Assembly (NCBI GenBank): GCA_020466095.1 | Contig: CM035808.1 | Coordinates: forward strand, 9,021,012-9,085,011 | Length of the DNA: 64,000 nucleotides | Origin: Chlorops oryzae | Taxonomy: Eukaryota > Arthropoda > Insecta > Diptera > Chloropidae | Direction: 5' to 3' | Shown here: positions 35,160 through 48,268 of the stretch, one piece after another | How positions within the stretch are numbered: the stretch's first letter is position 1 | Layout: every line of letters starts with the position of its first letter | The notes under the pieces: model-generated | Database searches by the model: none | Told to the model about the DNA's origin: nothing | Seen by the model: the letters and a program-made list of their open reading frames with translations, nothing else | Translations under genes and position numbers: made by a program

Positions 35160-36449
35160 TTCCTTCTTTACGCTCACAGCGACAAGCTGGATTCTACTCA
35201 TTTTTTTTTTTGGAGTCTTCCCGATTTTGTGCTTTTAGTTTTCAGCTTTCAGCTTTCAGCATCTTACCATCCAGATGAATAGTGCCACTTTAGCCAAAGG
35301 GCTAAATTGTCGCATTTTTTATTCCTTCCGTCGCTTTCAAATTGAATTGGGCAGCTCTGCGCTGGCAGGGGGGAAGCTTGAATGGCAGAAGCAACAGTAG
35401 TTACTAACGATGCTTAGTTGAGTAGGATTGTCGCTGGCGAAGCTATACCAATGCGGCAATGGCAACGGCAAGGGCAGAAGAAAATGAACACGAAGGCGGT
35501 ACCTACCGTGAACGGGGGGGACTAGGACGAGAAGGACGAAATAAAAAATTGTACAGAAAAGACCAGCATTTTCAAATTGAATTTGCGAATTGAAAAGTAC
35601 GCGGCGCAAAGAAAAAAAACAAAAAAATATGATTTGAATAATGTGACTTCACGTAATTTGGTCATTTGTTGTAAGAAAATGTTGCGCAAATTGCTTCTAT
35701 CAATTACAAATCATTACGGAGGCATTGCTTTCCTACAAAAACAGTTTCTTATCTGGATAGACAGGTTTTTGTTTGAGTAATTGAAGCATAAAATCAAATT
35801 TAATGCAATTTACGAAGTCAGTTCGTGTTGAGTAAATCTGGTCGATGGCAATGCTTAGCAAGCTCATGATGACAGTCGATATCGAAAAAAAAAAAAAAAA
35901 TAATAATAATAAAAGAATAAACGCCTTCAACGCATCGGATGACCTTATTCATGTAAATGACAAGGACAACAGAAATTATTTATGAAAGTTTTAAAACAAA
36001 ATGATTTCCAAGAATCCTTGCTGAAGATATGAAAAAAAAAATGAGTTTAAGAATTAGCCCATTTTCAATATTGAAAATTTTCCTCAGTGTACTGTATACT
36101 CGCGATAAAAATTGTCTCTTAAGTGAGTGCACATTTTGTAAAGTAACACTGGTTTACAAATAATTAATTTTTATTTTTTCTGAATATCTAAAAGCACTTT
36201 TCTTATGGACTTTGGCCTTCCAAAAACGAAAAAAAAAAATATTTTTAAAACTCAGAGGTTCTTAGCCGGGCTTAAAATTCGCTTAATATGACATTGTACT
36301 GTAAGATTTTGTCAGTTTTATACTGTTACTAAAAGATTTCATATCAATGCTAGATGGAAAATGTCTCTAATTATCAGATATTCAAAAGTAAGGTGGAATT
36401 TCGTCGGAAAAAAGTCGGAGCTGAAATGTTTTCAACAACACTGTGATAC
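35160..36449. other. Non-coding stretch
   Basis: No supported gene. A block near 36110-36310 has ACTGTATACTCGCGATAAAA and CATTGTACTGTA ends that may be another decayed MITE. Confidence 0.4.
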
Positions 36450-36650
36450 ATTTTTGAGGTCATCGAATGTGTACAAAAATTTGACTGCAGTTTCTAAAAG
36501 TACACGGTGAATAAAGCAACGCCTCATATTTGGTTTAGTCAAATTGGCTCTAGTTTTTTTAAAACAGGTCTCAAGAAATGTGGCCGAGAATTAAGCTGCG
36601 CACATACATATGGCTATATCTTGTAACCCTTTTAATATTTAAATTTTCTA
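36450..36650 (+). repeat. Dispersed repeat family D, copy 2
   Basis: A direct copy of the block at 29325-29560, moderately diverged. Confidence 0.5.
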
Positions 36651-36655
36651 TCTAA

Positions 36656-36796
36656 GGGGCTCGCTCCAGTTCAGACAGAAATGAAAAACTTCATATAAAA
36701 AAACGCTTCAGAAATGAATTAGAAATTTTCTGAAGTGTTTTTTTATATGAAGTTTTTCATTTCTGTTTCATTTCTGACAGAACTGGAGAGAGCCCC
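36656..36796. mobile_element. Foldback MITE GGGGCTC...GAGCCCC
   Basis: The ends GGGGCTCGCTCCAGTT and AACTGGAGAGAGCCCC are inverted, and almost the whole 141 bp folds back. The flanks are TAA and AAA. Possibly Harbinger-like. Confidence 0.6.
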
Positions 36797-37112
36797 AAAT
36801 ATCTCAAACATTTTACGGGTTTTTCACCTCATTTTTCACTTTTTTGACCCATAGCTCCCAAGCCAATAAGAATATTTTGAAACCTTTTTGATTGAAATGT
36901 ATAAAAAATTATTACTTAACAATTTCTAGAAGTGCACAAAGTGCATCTGAGCGCTCCTGAACTGTGAAAATTATTTCCAATCAGGGCTGCACTGTTTTTT
37001 TTTTTTTTGCTTTTCTTTTATGTATTTTTTTTAAATGTATTTTTTCCCTTGGACAAACAGGCTTAATCGAATCTCCTGGTGACGCTGACCATTGCTATAT
37101 ACGTGTATGGCC

Positions 37113-37326
37113 CACTGTTGCCAGTTTAGGGGAATCTCCCCTAAATCAGAAGACATTTATGATCTTTAGTGGAGTCTTACGGCAGAAAAGTGGTCACTGA
37201 AATTTTAATAGGACCTTATGGGATCAAGTTTTTGTTTTTTGAAGATTTTAAAATTCAATTTTAGGGAATTTTGGCTTTGTTTTGAGACATTCAGGGGAAT
37301 ATTCCCCTAAAAATCTGGCAACAGCG
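37113..37326. mobile_element. hAT-like MITE with 8-bp target duplication
   Basis: Ends CACTGTTGCCAG and CTGGCAACAGCG. Perfect duplication GTATGGCC (37105-37112 and 37327-37334). Inner AGGGGAATCTCCCCTAAA palindromes occur near both ends. 214 bp. Confidence 0.85.
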
Positions 37327-37363
37327 GTATGGCCTATCGCGACTTGTTCTAGGTATTACACAG

Positions 37364-37812
37364 TAGGGATGGGCAAAATGGGAAAATATATCGATATATA
37401 TCAAATCGATGTTTTTAAGAAACTTCAAAAATTAAACGATACTATCAGTGGGGAAATATCGATATTTCGATATATCGATATATAAGTACAATTAATCTAT
37501 GTCCTTGCAATGATATAAATAGAGCAAGATAGCGCCACTTCACGCCGATGACGTAACATATACAAAACGAGAGATTCGTTGTTGTTGTTTTGCATGTGAA
37601 GCCGAACGTCACAACTTTGCCTTAGTATGGGAAACAACATGTCCGTCACGATTTTAATATATTTGATGTTAGAAAACTATCGTTTTCGATATCAGCAAAA
37701 AAAAACATCGATGTACGATATATCGTCGAACCAAAATATCAGTAAAAATTTGCGATATATCGTTTTTAAAACATCGATGTTTCGATATATCGATGTTTTT
37801 TGCCCATCCCTA
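37364..37812. mobile_element. hAT-type element with 8-bp target duplication
   Basis: Ends TAGGGATGGGCAAAA and TTTTTTGCCCATCCCTA. Perfect duplication TTACACAG (37356-37363 and 37813-37820). The interior has many ATCGATATAT repeats. It starts 37 bp after the preceding hAT-like MITE. No transposase. Confidence 0.88.
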
Positions 37813-38309
37813 TTACACAGGTACGTAGAAATGCAATATAACCTCGTATAAATGTTCATCGAGATCGGACGTCATGAAATTTTCGGATATTTTTGGTCCA
37901 AAACTCTCTAAACTTCCTCTGTCCGCCCACCAAAAATTTTTTGGTTAATGTCTCATAATTGTGCAATGTACCACTGTGGCCAATATAAGCAAACTACCAA
38001 AGCACTCTTTCTCTATCTACGTCCCTTCTCGCTAGTACATACTTTAGGTTGCCCTTTTCATTGAAGCTTCCCATTTAACCCTTTCAGACACGCTCCCAAA
38101 TCGATAGCATTAAAATCTCATAAGCTCTTGTCCCTTATCAGTGACGCCGTGTCTCAAAGGGTTAAAAAGTAAGAACATCATTTTAATTGCATTATTGTGA
38201 TAAAGACTGGCGCCTAAAACGATATTCGTAACCTTCCACTTTCAGAGAACAAGACATCGAGCTCGATCGATTGAATTGTAAAAATTTACCATTTCTCAAG
38301 AAAAAAAAG

Positions 38310-38539
38310 TACACTCAAAAAAGTTGCTCAAGAACTTTACATTGTTGAGACAATGTAATTGAAAAAATTGTTGCATCAAGAATTAACTTTCAAATTGTAG
38401 TCTGGCGAAGAATTTTTTTGTTGTCTTAAGAACTTCCATTTTTTTTAGAACAATTTTATTTTTGGGAACGATTTAACCAACAAAATTGTTGGGACAAAGT
38501 ATAAAATTGTTGGCATTACATTTTATTTTTTTGAGTGTA
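38310..38539. mobile_element. MITE TACACTCAAAAAA...TTTTTTGAGTGTA
   Basis: Inverted ends include the TA target dinucleotide on each side. Repeated TTGTTGGGAC and AATTGTTG motifs lie inside. 230 bp, non-coding. Confidence 0.7.
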
Positions 38540-38724
38540 CGATGAACCTTCTTCTTTTAAAAAGAAAACCCTCACTTGAAATCCTGCCTTAGAAACCCGT
38601 TTTAATATTCTAAGAATGACAGGTAAATGAAATCACAACTTGAATTGTCATTTTGTCAATTAAACTTTCATGTGCATCTGAAGAATGTCTGCGAAGATGT
38701 CACACAAGTCGGAGGATTCATTCG

Positions 38725-41700
38725 TTCGTTGATTTAACACGTTCAACTTCCCGTCTAATCATTTGGCATTCCCTTTTGTTAAATTTCTTGTTCCGCTTGT
38801 CTGCGACAAACAATCAACGGTAGACAGCTAGACAAACAGCGAAGACCGATGATTGACAAGAAGGCACAGGCACAGACGCTTACGCTTTGCCTTCGTTGAC
38901 TATCCCAAGACCTGTCAATTTTTGTTTTTGCGCGAAAATCAAAGCAAGTCGCTCAAAAGGAATGCAGTCTTAACAACTAGAAAATTCTATTTAAGACAAT
39001 GAGAATATGAAGAAAAGAAAAAATACTAGAAATATAGAAAAATTCCACACGAAAGGAACTTCAATACTCTGAAGCGGATGTTAGCAGAGCACACCGAATT
39101 GCTATATTTCGGTGAATATGTTCAACGACTTTGTCACCCGTTCACCGTCACGTGGTGTCACATGGCAGCATGGTTTGATGTCATCTTGCCAGTAAGCGTA
39201 TTGTCTCTGAAGGATGATCAAGAAAATACAATCGAGCACAGATTCCAACGTGCACACGAACACAAAAAAAAAAAAAAAAACCAAAAAAAAAGGAGCACAC
39301 GAAAATGCTAGCAAACAACTGAAAAGAGACGTAAATGGAACAAAAGCATTGTTCCTTGCAAGACGCAACGCGAATCGCCCCCTTTTTTATTCCATGTGGC
39401 ACAGCTTCATGGCTTTAACTATGCGCAAAGTGACACTTTCGGAGCAAAAGTTGACGTTTTTATTTAAATCGAAAATGAACGCACGCAACACTTGCAACAT
39501 TCTAAGCATAATAAGAATCTGGAATGTGGCATCCTTACAGTGAGAAATGACTGGGAAAATATTTAGATTGCTTACAGTGATGCGCTCGCTCGCTATTCAC
39601 ATTCACATTAACGTTCACATTCGCTGAGCGAATTGAATTCCTTGATGTGTTTTGGGAGAAATTAATAAAAGCTATACGCGTTCATCATTGGGCCAACGCA
39701 GAAGTGCATAAAATTAGTTTCCTCCATTTGATGGAGGATGCATCTGAATCGGAATGATTTTCCCTGCACAAAGACCAGGTGCACTCAATTTCACGCTCTT
39801 AAAAATGTTAAGAGGCTTTCAAGCTAAACCGTGCGGAATAATAGTGAAATTCAGAGACAGAATAAAATTACGAAATTTCGGTGGATTTTCAATGCTTATT
39901 TGTGTGTCTGTTTCAGCAATTAAAGCTTTCAGTGGGCTTTGGAGATTTGATCTATCAACTATCATGAGGCATTCAAACGTTGTTTTGGACGCCCTCGTTG
40001 TCCGCAACCATTTATTTGTAGCGTGTAGCCTTTTTTGCCAAGCGGTCCTCAATTGCCCTCAGGACGTGCGAAGCCTTGCTGCCCGCATTTACCCAATAAT
40101 TGGAGCAACTCCATAACGGCTACGAATGTTCATGTTTGGAACATGATCAAGACGAACCAGTTATATGTATCACCAAATCTCAGAAATATTCCAAATACTT
40201 AAATACTTTTGGAATCAATCGGAAAACTTGTGGCTGACCCGCTCATATGTCTGCTAACCGAAAATATTTGAATGAAACATCTACAGTTATGAACTGAATA
40301 CATATTTAAATATAAATATTTAAAACTATTTTTTCAATTGAGGCTTTAGAAAGTCCCAAAATCATTGCTCAACATGTTTTTCAAGGGCCTAACCTAGAAG
40401 AATGAACAAATTTGTACGAGACCTGCTCCCAATATTTAGAAGTATAGTTCTAGGTGCTAGTACTTTTTGGACATTTTCGTTCAAAAGCGAATCCTTTTCG
40501 AGTCACTTTTCTGATTAAAATAATCAAATATGCGCTAGTTTTCTGATCAGAAATTACATTTTTACATTTGCAGCTCAAGATTTTCGAGTCTTTCGACTCT
40601 TTGGTATCATTTTCGAGTCCTTTAATTCAAACTCGATATCATTTTCGAGTCTTTTCTGAGATATATTTATAATCGTTTGCTTAAAAAATAGAAAAATATT
40701 AAATTAATAAAATAATAAATATTTTCCGTTTCTTACGAATATAATTTCAATTCTATTTTTTCAAATGTTTACGATTTGCGGTTTTTTTCGTGCTTTTGAT
40801 TCCCCCTGTGCGGGATTTGAACCTGATAACTCTCGTTTTCTAGTCATGCGTTCACCTGCCGACACTATGCTTCCTAAATCGAAAGTCCTGGATGTTTTGT
40901 TTTATTAAATTATTAAATTTCATTCTCTTCAATTCTATTCAATTAATTTTTGAGTTCTATATTGAGTGAAATCCCACATAGCAGCAGCGGTTACACTTGT
41001 TTTTGTACCTTCGATGCGAAAATTTTTCGATCATATCAATGAGTCATTTTGGAATCTTCTGTTAATCGTGCATGTGATCAATCACTTTTTCATCATCGAT
41101 TGGCCTCGAAAAAGACTCGTAAATAAAACTTCTGATAAAACATTCCTATAAATACTACTGGGTAAATTATTGAATGTTGCAGTATTCATAAATCAAATTA
41201 AATGAAAATGTAACAGTTTTTTTTTCAGATTCTCCAAAGCTGTGTTCAGTAAAGCCCTGTTCCATCGAGGGCAAAAATTCGTCTTAGAAGGAAAATTTTA
41301 AATATTTGGGCAATTCACAAAGCCTTACTTATCAAAGACAAATACTCATTTTGAAAGGAATAAATTTAGAAGGATAGATCTTGAATGACTTTTTGATTGC
41401 GTAATTAAAAATATTTCCTTCAAACTTAAGCTCATTCGAGCTACGCCTTATCGAAAGAATTAAGATTTTCATTGATAAAAGAAAAAGCGAAATATTAAAT
41501 AAGATTCGCTTTGAAGATAATTTCCTCAAAATCTGAGGACGTAATCCGGGTACAAGATTATGTGGAGATTCTTCATTTTTTTTCAATTAAAACAATAGGC
41601 GAAAATTCTGTGACCTTTTATTTTGAAAAAAGAAGCAAATCAGATATTCATCTTGACAAATAAATTGTGAACAGAAGGAATTGACACAAAAAAATTCCAA

Positions 41701-42104
41701 GTATTTCTAATTTAAGGACTAGCGCCATAAATCATTTATAATCTTACAACTAAAGCTACTAAGAAAATCGTTTAAGCAATATCTGAAACTCATAGTCATT
41801 TATGTCAATACTACTGAATAGAGATTATTTAATAATAATATGAATATTTATTGTGGACTCTTTATTTTATTCACTTAATTTATTCTTACTTAACATAGGT
41901 TGTAATGGAATCTTAGCAGGATTCTTCTCGAATTCTTGATTACTTTTAAACTTTAACTGCTACAAGCTAAAATCTCAAATCGATATATGAATAATATTAA
42001 TAAGGAAATAGGTGTTTCTTTATAATGAACATTTTTATTCATTTTCATTTTAAGTAAAATTACTTGAACCCTGTTAAATCCATTTTATTTTTCGAACTTG
42101 CTTC
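38725..42104 (+). repeat. Large direct duplication, unit 1
   Basis: Starts at TTCGTTGATTTAACACG, which recurs 3380 bases later. The unit is non-coding. It contains a poly(A) patch (39260-39290) and a tRNA-like module on the - strand near 40813-40868. Confidence 0.75.
40813..40868 (-). repeat. tRNA-like module in the duplicated unit
   Basis: On the - strand, GGTTCAAATCC (40823-40813) is a B box and TAGTGTCGGCAGGTG upstream is an A-box-like stretch. CGCATGACTAGAAAACGAGA between them closely resembles the middle of the module at 58846, so both come from one family. Confidence 0.5.
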
Positions 42105-45100
42105 TTCGTTGATTTAACACGTTCAACTTCCCGTCTAATCATTTGGCATTCCCTTTTGTTAAATTTCTTGTTCCGCTTGTCTGCGACAAACAATCAACGG
42201 TAGACAGCTAGACAAACAGCGAAGACCGATGATTGACAAGAAGGCACAGGCACAGGCACAGACGCTTACGCTTTGCCTTCGTTGACTATCCCAAGACCTG
42301 TCAATTTTTGTTTTTGCGCGAAAATCAAAGCAAGTCGCTCAAAAGGAATGCAGTCTTAACAACTACAAAATTCTATTTAAGACAATGAGAATATGAAGAA
42401 AATAAAAAATACTAGAAATATAGAAAAATTCCACACGAAAGGAACTTCAATACTCTGAAGCGGATGTTAGCAGAGCACACCGAATTGCTATATTTCGGTG
42501 AATATGTTCAACGACTTTGTCACCCGTTCACCGTCACGTGGTGTCACATGGCACATGGTTTGATGTCAATCTTGTCCAGTAAGCGTATTGTCTCTGAAGG
42601 ATGATCAAGAAAATACAATCGAGCACAGATTCAACGTGCACACGAACACAAAAAAAAAAAAAACCGATAATAAAAAGAGCACACGAAAATGCTAGCAAAC
42701 AACTGAAAAGAGACGTAAATGGAACAAAAGCATTCGTTCCTTGCCAAGACGCAACGCGAATCGCCCTTTTTATTCCATGTGGCACAAGACTTCATGGCTT
42801 TAACTATGCCAAAGTGACACTTCGGAGCAAAACGTTGACGATTTTTATTTAAGACATCGAGAATATGAACGCACAAGCAACACTCAACATCTAAGCATAA
42901 TATAGAATCTGAAATTGGCATCTTACAGTGAAATGACTGTCGAATACTTAAGCATTGTTACAGTGATGCCCGAATTGCTATATCCGTTCAATAATGTTCA
43001 ACATTTGCTACGCGTTGATCGTTAGTGTTGAGAAATTACATAAGCATAGGTTTCATCATTTGCCAGTAGAAGTGCATAAAATTGTTTCTCCTGATGAGGA
43101 TGCATCAATGAAATCGAATGATTTGCACAAAGATCCAACGTGCACTCGAATTTCACAGCTCAAATTAAAAAATGTTAAGAAAGCTTTCAAGCTAAAACGG
43201 TGCGGAATAATACTAGCAAATTCAGACTGAATAAATACGTAATTTCATGGAACAATGCTATTTGTGTGTCTCTTTAGCAAACAGCTTTCATGCTTTGAGA
43301 TTCGATCCTATTTAATTCATGATGGCACTACGTTTATTTGGACCTTTATTTAAGCTATGTCTTTGTCAAAGTATCAATTTCGGACGTGCGAAAGTTGTCG
43401 ATTTACCATAATTGGTAAATCGAAAATGAACGGCTACGAATGTTCATGCTTTGCAACATGATCAAAGACATAAGTATCACAATCTGGAATGTGTCAAATC
43501 TTACAGTTTTGGAATCAATCGGAAAATATGTCTGATTGCTTACATGATGTCTGCTACGCTCGAAAATATTCAATTGAATTAACGTTCTACATTCTGATGC
43601 AATGAATACCTATTGTAATTAGAAATTTAAAAGCTATTTCAATTGAGGCCTACGCAGAAGTGCATAAAATCATTTCTCCATGTTTATAAGGAGCTAACTA
43701 GAACGAATGAACAAATTTTCGAACCTGCTCCAAAGACAGGTCATATTTCTAGGCTAGTACTTGGACAATTTGGTAAAGGAACCTTTCAAGTAAACCTTTC
43801 GATAAATATTGAAATATCGAAGTTTTCTGAATAAAATTACAAATTTACAGTTGATTTTCAATGTCTTTTGATTTGTGTATCATTTTCAGCAATTCAAAGC
43901 TCGATATCAGTTTCGAGTCTTTTCTGGAGATATATCTATCAATCTATCATTAAAAGAATGAAAATTTTAAATATGAAAATATATGGATTCCGTTTCTTAC
44001 GAATATTTAATTTCAACGTTCTATCTTTTTCAAATATTACAATTTGCGTTTTTTTCAGGCTTTTGATTCCGCCTTGTGCGGGCATTTAACCTATTGGAAC
44101 TCATACGTTTTACGTAAGTCATGCGTTACTGCCGAACTATTTCAAACGAAAGTCCTGGAGTTTATGGTTTCACTAAATCTATAAATATTCCTAATTCTAT
44201 TAAATATTTTTGAGTTCGTAAATTGAGCTGAATCCCACATATGTCAGCAGCGGTACATTGATTTTTGTACCTCGATGGAAAAATTTTCGATATACAACTG
44301 AATCATTTTGAAATATTCTGTTAATTATTGAAAACTTTTTCATCATAATTGTGGCTCATTAGCTTATGTAAATAAAACTTCGATTATAAAATTCCCAAAA
44401 TACTACTGGGTCAACATGTTGTTTGCAGATCGACTAATCATTAAATGAATGTAAAATTTTTTAAATCAATTCTCCAAGCTGTGTTCAGAAGACCTAGTTC
44501 CATGAGGTGCAAAAATTCTCTTGAAGGAACATTTTCATATTTGGGAAATTAGCAAATCCTTTTCGAGTTCATTTTCAATTAAAATTAAATTATAGCCCTT
44601 AAGTTTTCTATCAGAAATTACATTTTACATTTGACTGTAATTCTCGAGTTTTCGAGCTCACTTTGCGTATCATTAAATTCGATGTCTGCTTTGAATTATC
44701 AAAATCGATATCATTTCGATAGCTTTCTTGAGATATATTGATAATCCGTTGCGTTAAAAAATATGGGGAGAAAAATATTTATAATTAATAAATATTTTTA
44801 TTCTTACGAATATAATTGATAAATTCTATTTTTTCAAATGATTTGAAAACGATTTCAAACAGGTCTTTTCATCGTGTCAATATAAAGGTATGAATCACCC
44901 CTGTGGGTTCTAGAACAATGCTAAACTCATGACGTTTTTAGTCATGTTTACCTGCGACACTATGCTTCCTAAACTCGTTAAAGTCACTGGATTTTGTTTT
45001 ATTAAGGTTATTAAATTCATTCTACGCAATATCTATACAATTACATTATCTAAAGTTCAATACTCATTTGAAAGTGAAGATCCAATTTAGAGAGGGTTAA

Positions 45101-45890
45101 TCTTGAATGATTTTTTGACTGCGTAATTAAAAATATTTCCTTCAAACATAAGCTCATTCGGTATCTTAAGGGCCTGTCAGCTCGTGTAAGTGAATCTAAC
45201 AGGAATTTTCTTGATGATTCCTCTAAAGGAAAAAATCGTAATAATTTAACTTCTAATTAAAATCATTCTCTATATATAATATATTATGGGTAAATGTTTT
45301 TATATTGCATTTTTATTCATTATCATTTCTAACGTATTACAATGAAACCTGTTAAACCAGTTTAATTTTTTCGAACTTGCTTCTTCTGTCAAATTCTGTT
45401 TCAGTAAAGAATGGAAATTCAATATTTCGAACAGCAAAAATTCTGTGCTTACAAGTGAAAATTTTAAATATTATGAGGCAATCACAAAGGTAGTACGAAA
45501 GACAAAACTACTTTTTGACGAAACTGGAGACTATTTAGACAGAAAGATTTCTGACAAGAAAAAAATTGCTTCAGCATTTCTTAAGGCTTTTTTTTTCATA
45601 TGACTAGAGCTGGAGAGGGACCTTTATCAAAAAATTTAAATTTTACAGAAAAATAAAAAGCAAATATTAAAAAAGATTCCTTTGAAGACTAATTTCCTCA
45701 AAACTCTGTAGAACCATTCTTGTGGTACAAAGTATGTGAGGTTCTTCATTTTTCAATACTAGGCGAAAATATGCTGTGGCTTTTATTTTAAATCAACTTC
45801 GATATTCACTTAACAAATAAATTGTGAAAAAACCAAAGGAATAACAAAAAAATTCCAAGAGGTCAAAAGGACTTGCGTCCATACGAATGC
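42105..45890 (+). repeat. Large direct duplication, unit 2 (scrambled copy)
   Basis: The first 700 bases match unit 1 well with many small indels. After about 43000 it reads as short alternating pieces of two unit-1 positions about 640 bases apart. Unit-1 positions 41220-41700 appear twice (about 44440-45180 and 45390-45880). Decayed tRNA-like copies lie near 44050-44150 and 44885-44980. No gene. Confidence 0.6.
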
Positions 45891-47605
45891 TGATTTATTG
45901 CTTACCAACTGAACGCGGGCACAAGAAAATCGTGCAAATCGAAATGAAGTGCATTTTGCAACTACAACGAAATAAGAGATTTTTATTTATATATATGTAT
46001 ACATACATATATATGTACATACTTTATTTTTTTTATTTTATTTTATATAGGTTTATTGCATTCTTTGCGTTCTTCTCGCTTCTTGACTTCCTTTTAAACT
46101 TTATACTGCTCAGCTTAGCAAATCCAAAACGATATCAAATAAAAAAGAAATGGTGTTCCTCTTCTCCTTAACTTCTTTCTTGCTTTTTTGTTGTTGTTGT
46201 TTTTTTTTTGGTCCTTTTTTCTTAGTTGGATTTTCTTGACTTTCAAACGCAATAGAAACATCTAAGGCATTATGGGAACGGTAAGTGCAAGAACTTCTTA
46301 AGCTCAAGCATTGTCGATACTTAAGTTTTTTTTATTTATTTTTTTTTATAGGAATTTTACTGAGATTTACAGGAATTGAAATCATTAGCACAGAAATGGA
46401 CAGATGCTCAAGGGAGACAAGTGGATTCTATTTTACGATACAATACGTTGCAGCCGATAGCTTAACATGGCGTGTCGGGACTGAAGTTGAAAATAAAGAA
46501 CAACAAAACTGTTTTTGCTTTGCTCTATCCGAAATGAATCCATCATTATTGCTTCTGAATGAGTCCATTGGGAAATAGAATTGAATGTTGTTTTTTTTTT
46601 TTTTTTTATGGAAATAAGTTTCAAAAGACTCGATTTTTCATTTTCTTTCCCACGTTTTCTTTGCCTCCTTTTTAAGCTCATTATTATACACATTTTTCTA
46701 ACGATAAAAAAAAAAGCTTCTGAGCTGAAGGAATATCGAATTGTGTACCTTTTTATCGCCTTAAGTTCGAGCAACCGGTCTATCAATTTATCAATATTTG
46801 ATTTAAAGATACTTTTTAATGAACTCATTTAGAAAATCAATAAACATGTCTTCACGGAACTTTAGAAAATGTGTTTACAAGAATTTTCCAAGGAAAGCTG
46901 AATAGATAAGAAGGAATATTTATATTTAGAAGTGAGAGAAATTATTTGTTAAATTTTTTTTTAAGAAGTTGAAACTTGAAAGCTCATAAAATCGAATAAA
47001 CACTCGAGTCCTGATTGTGTGAGTCCCTTGGGTCGTGTGAACACATATACAGTGGCTTATAGAACCAATTATGATAGTATTTTTACTTTTTGGGGGAAGG
47101 CTGTTCAAAAATCATTAGGAGAACGTAGGAAACAAACGTCCCTATTGAATAAAACTGAGCTCTTAAGCAATGAATTTTCTTCTGTGAACCTTACATGAAA
47201 CCTATGAAGGTACATATTTGAACCAAATTAAGCAGAATAAAAATACAAAAATTCAGCCTCGATAATGTGAACATCCTAGATAATAAAAATAGACGTTGAA
47301 CAAATTATTTCACCCTATGTAGAGTCGACTGTACTTGTTTTTGAAAAAACGGTGGGGATTGTGTATATATTTTTTTTGATCAGAATCAAAAACTGATTGG
47401 ATTGAGGAAGGATATGGTTATGGTTTTTCATCGAATCTCCTTCATAAAACCCTGGTTAATCACACAAAACTTGGGCCGAAGTAATATTAGACCCCTAGGA
47501 TGATCCTTAGAGAAAACGAGCGTGATGCTTTAGCATTGAAGCCTATAGATATGGATTTTTCGAAGAGCAAGGAAGATTGGAGTCCAAGCGAAACTTGGAA
47601 GAAAC
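45891..47605. other. Non-coding stretch with one intron-like structure
   Basis: AT-rich. At 46281-46351 a GTAAGT donor and TTTTTTTATAG acceptor frame a 71-nt interval, typical of short fly introns. The open frame that follows (46352-46578) has no recognised domain, and the upstream frame is closed by a TAG. It could be an exon of an unknown gene or chance. Confidence 0.25.
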
Positions 47606-48260
47606 TAGAGTTGGCAACGGATATCCGTCCACTATCCGGTATCGGCCTATCCGGCCTTAAATTTAGTATCCGGCCGGATCCGGATACCATCTTTATCCGG
47701 CCGCTGGATAACTCACATTAACATTTGCTATATTGTATTTGTACTTCGAATGTGATTTGAAAATGGAGCGATTGGAGGAAACCGGATGCAGTTCCGCTAA
47801 CATTTTCACAAGTAAAATTTCGTTTTTTTTTTAGATTTTTTTTGCAGTTCGGTGCAACCGCTCGAAAAAATCATTAATAAAAAGTGTGCTGTGTCAAAAA
47901 ATTACGTTCGAAATTTTTGCTACCAATATGGCTTTAAAACCGAAAAATATATAACAAAAAAAAAAATTAAATATCCGGCAGCCGGATATCCGGTTATCCG
48001 GCCTGGAAATCAGTCCGGATATCCGATTATCCGGTCTCACAACCAGCCGGGTATCCGGTTATACGGCCTGGAAATCAGCCGGATATCCGGTTATCCGGCC
48101 TGACAACCAGCCGGATATCTGGTTATCCGGCCTGACAACCAGCCGGATATCCGGTTAACCGACCTGGCAACCAGCCGGATATCCGGTTATCAGAGCTGGC
48201 AACCAGCCGGATATCCGGTATTCGGCATTCGGCCGGATACACTTATCCGTTGCAATACTA
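47606..48260. mobile_element. hAT element carrying a 32-bp minisatellite
   Basis: Ends TAGAGTTGGCAACGGATA and TATCCGTTGCAATACTA are inverted. Perfect 8-bp duplication GAAGAAAC (47598-47605 and 48261-48268). The TAG-start ends and 8-bp duplication identify hAT. 655 bp, no transposase. Confidence 0.88.
47982..48225. repeat. 32-bp minisatellite inside the hAT element
   Basis: About seven or eight units of CCGGATATCCGGTTATCCGG plus CCTGACAACCAG. Each unit holds nested GGATATCC palindromes, and units differ by point changes such as GGAAATCAG for GACAACCAG. Confidence 0.85.
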
Positions 48261-48268
48261 GAAGAAAC

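Noticed and set aside
47982..48225. CRISPR-like repeat array
   Set aside because: Units are contiguous 32-bp tandem repeats without unique spacers and lie inside a hAT element in a eukaryotic genome.
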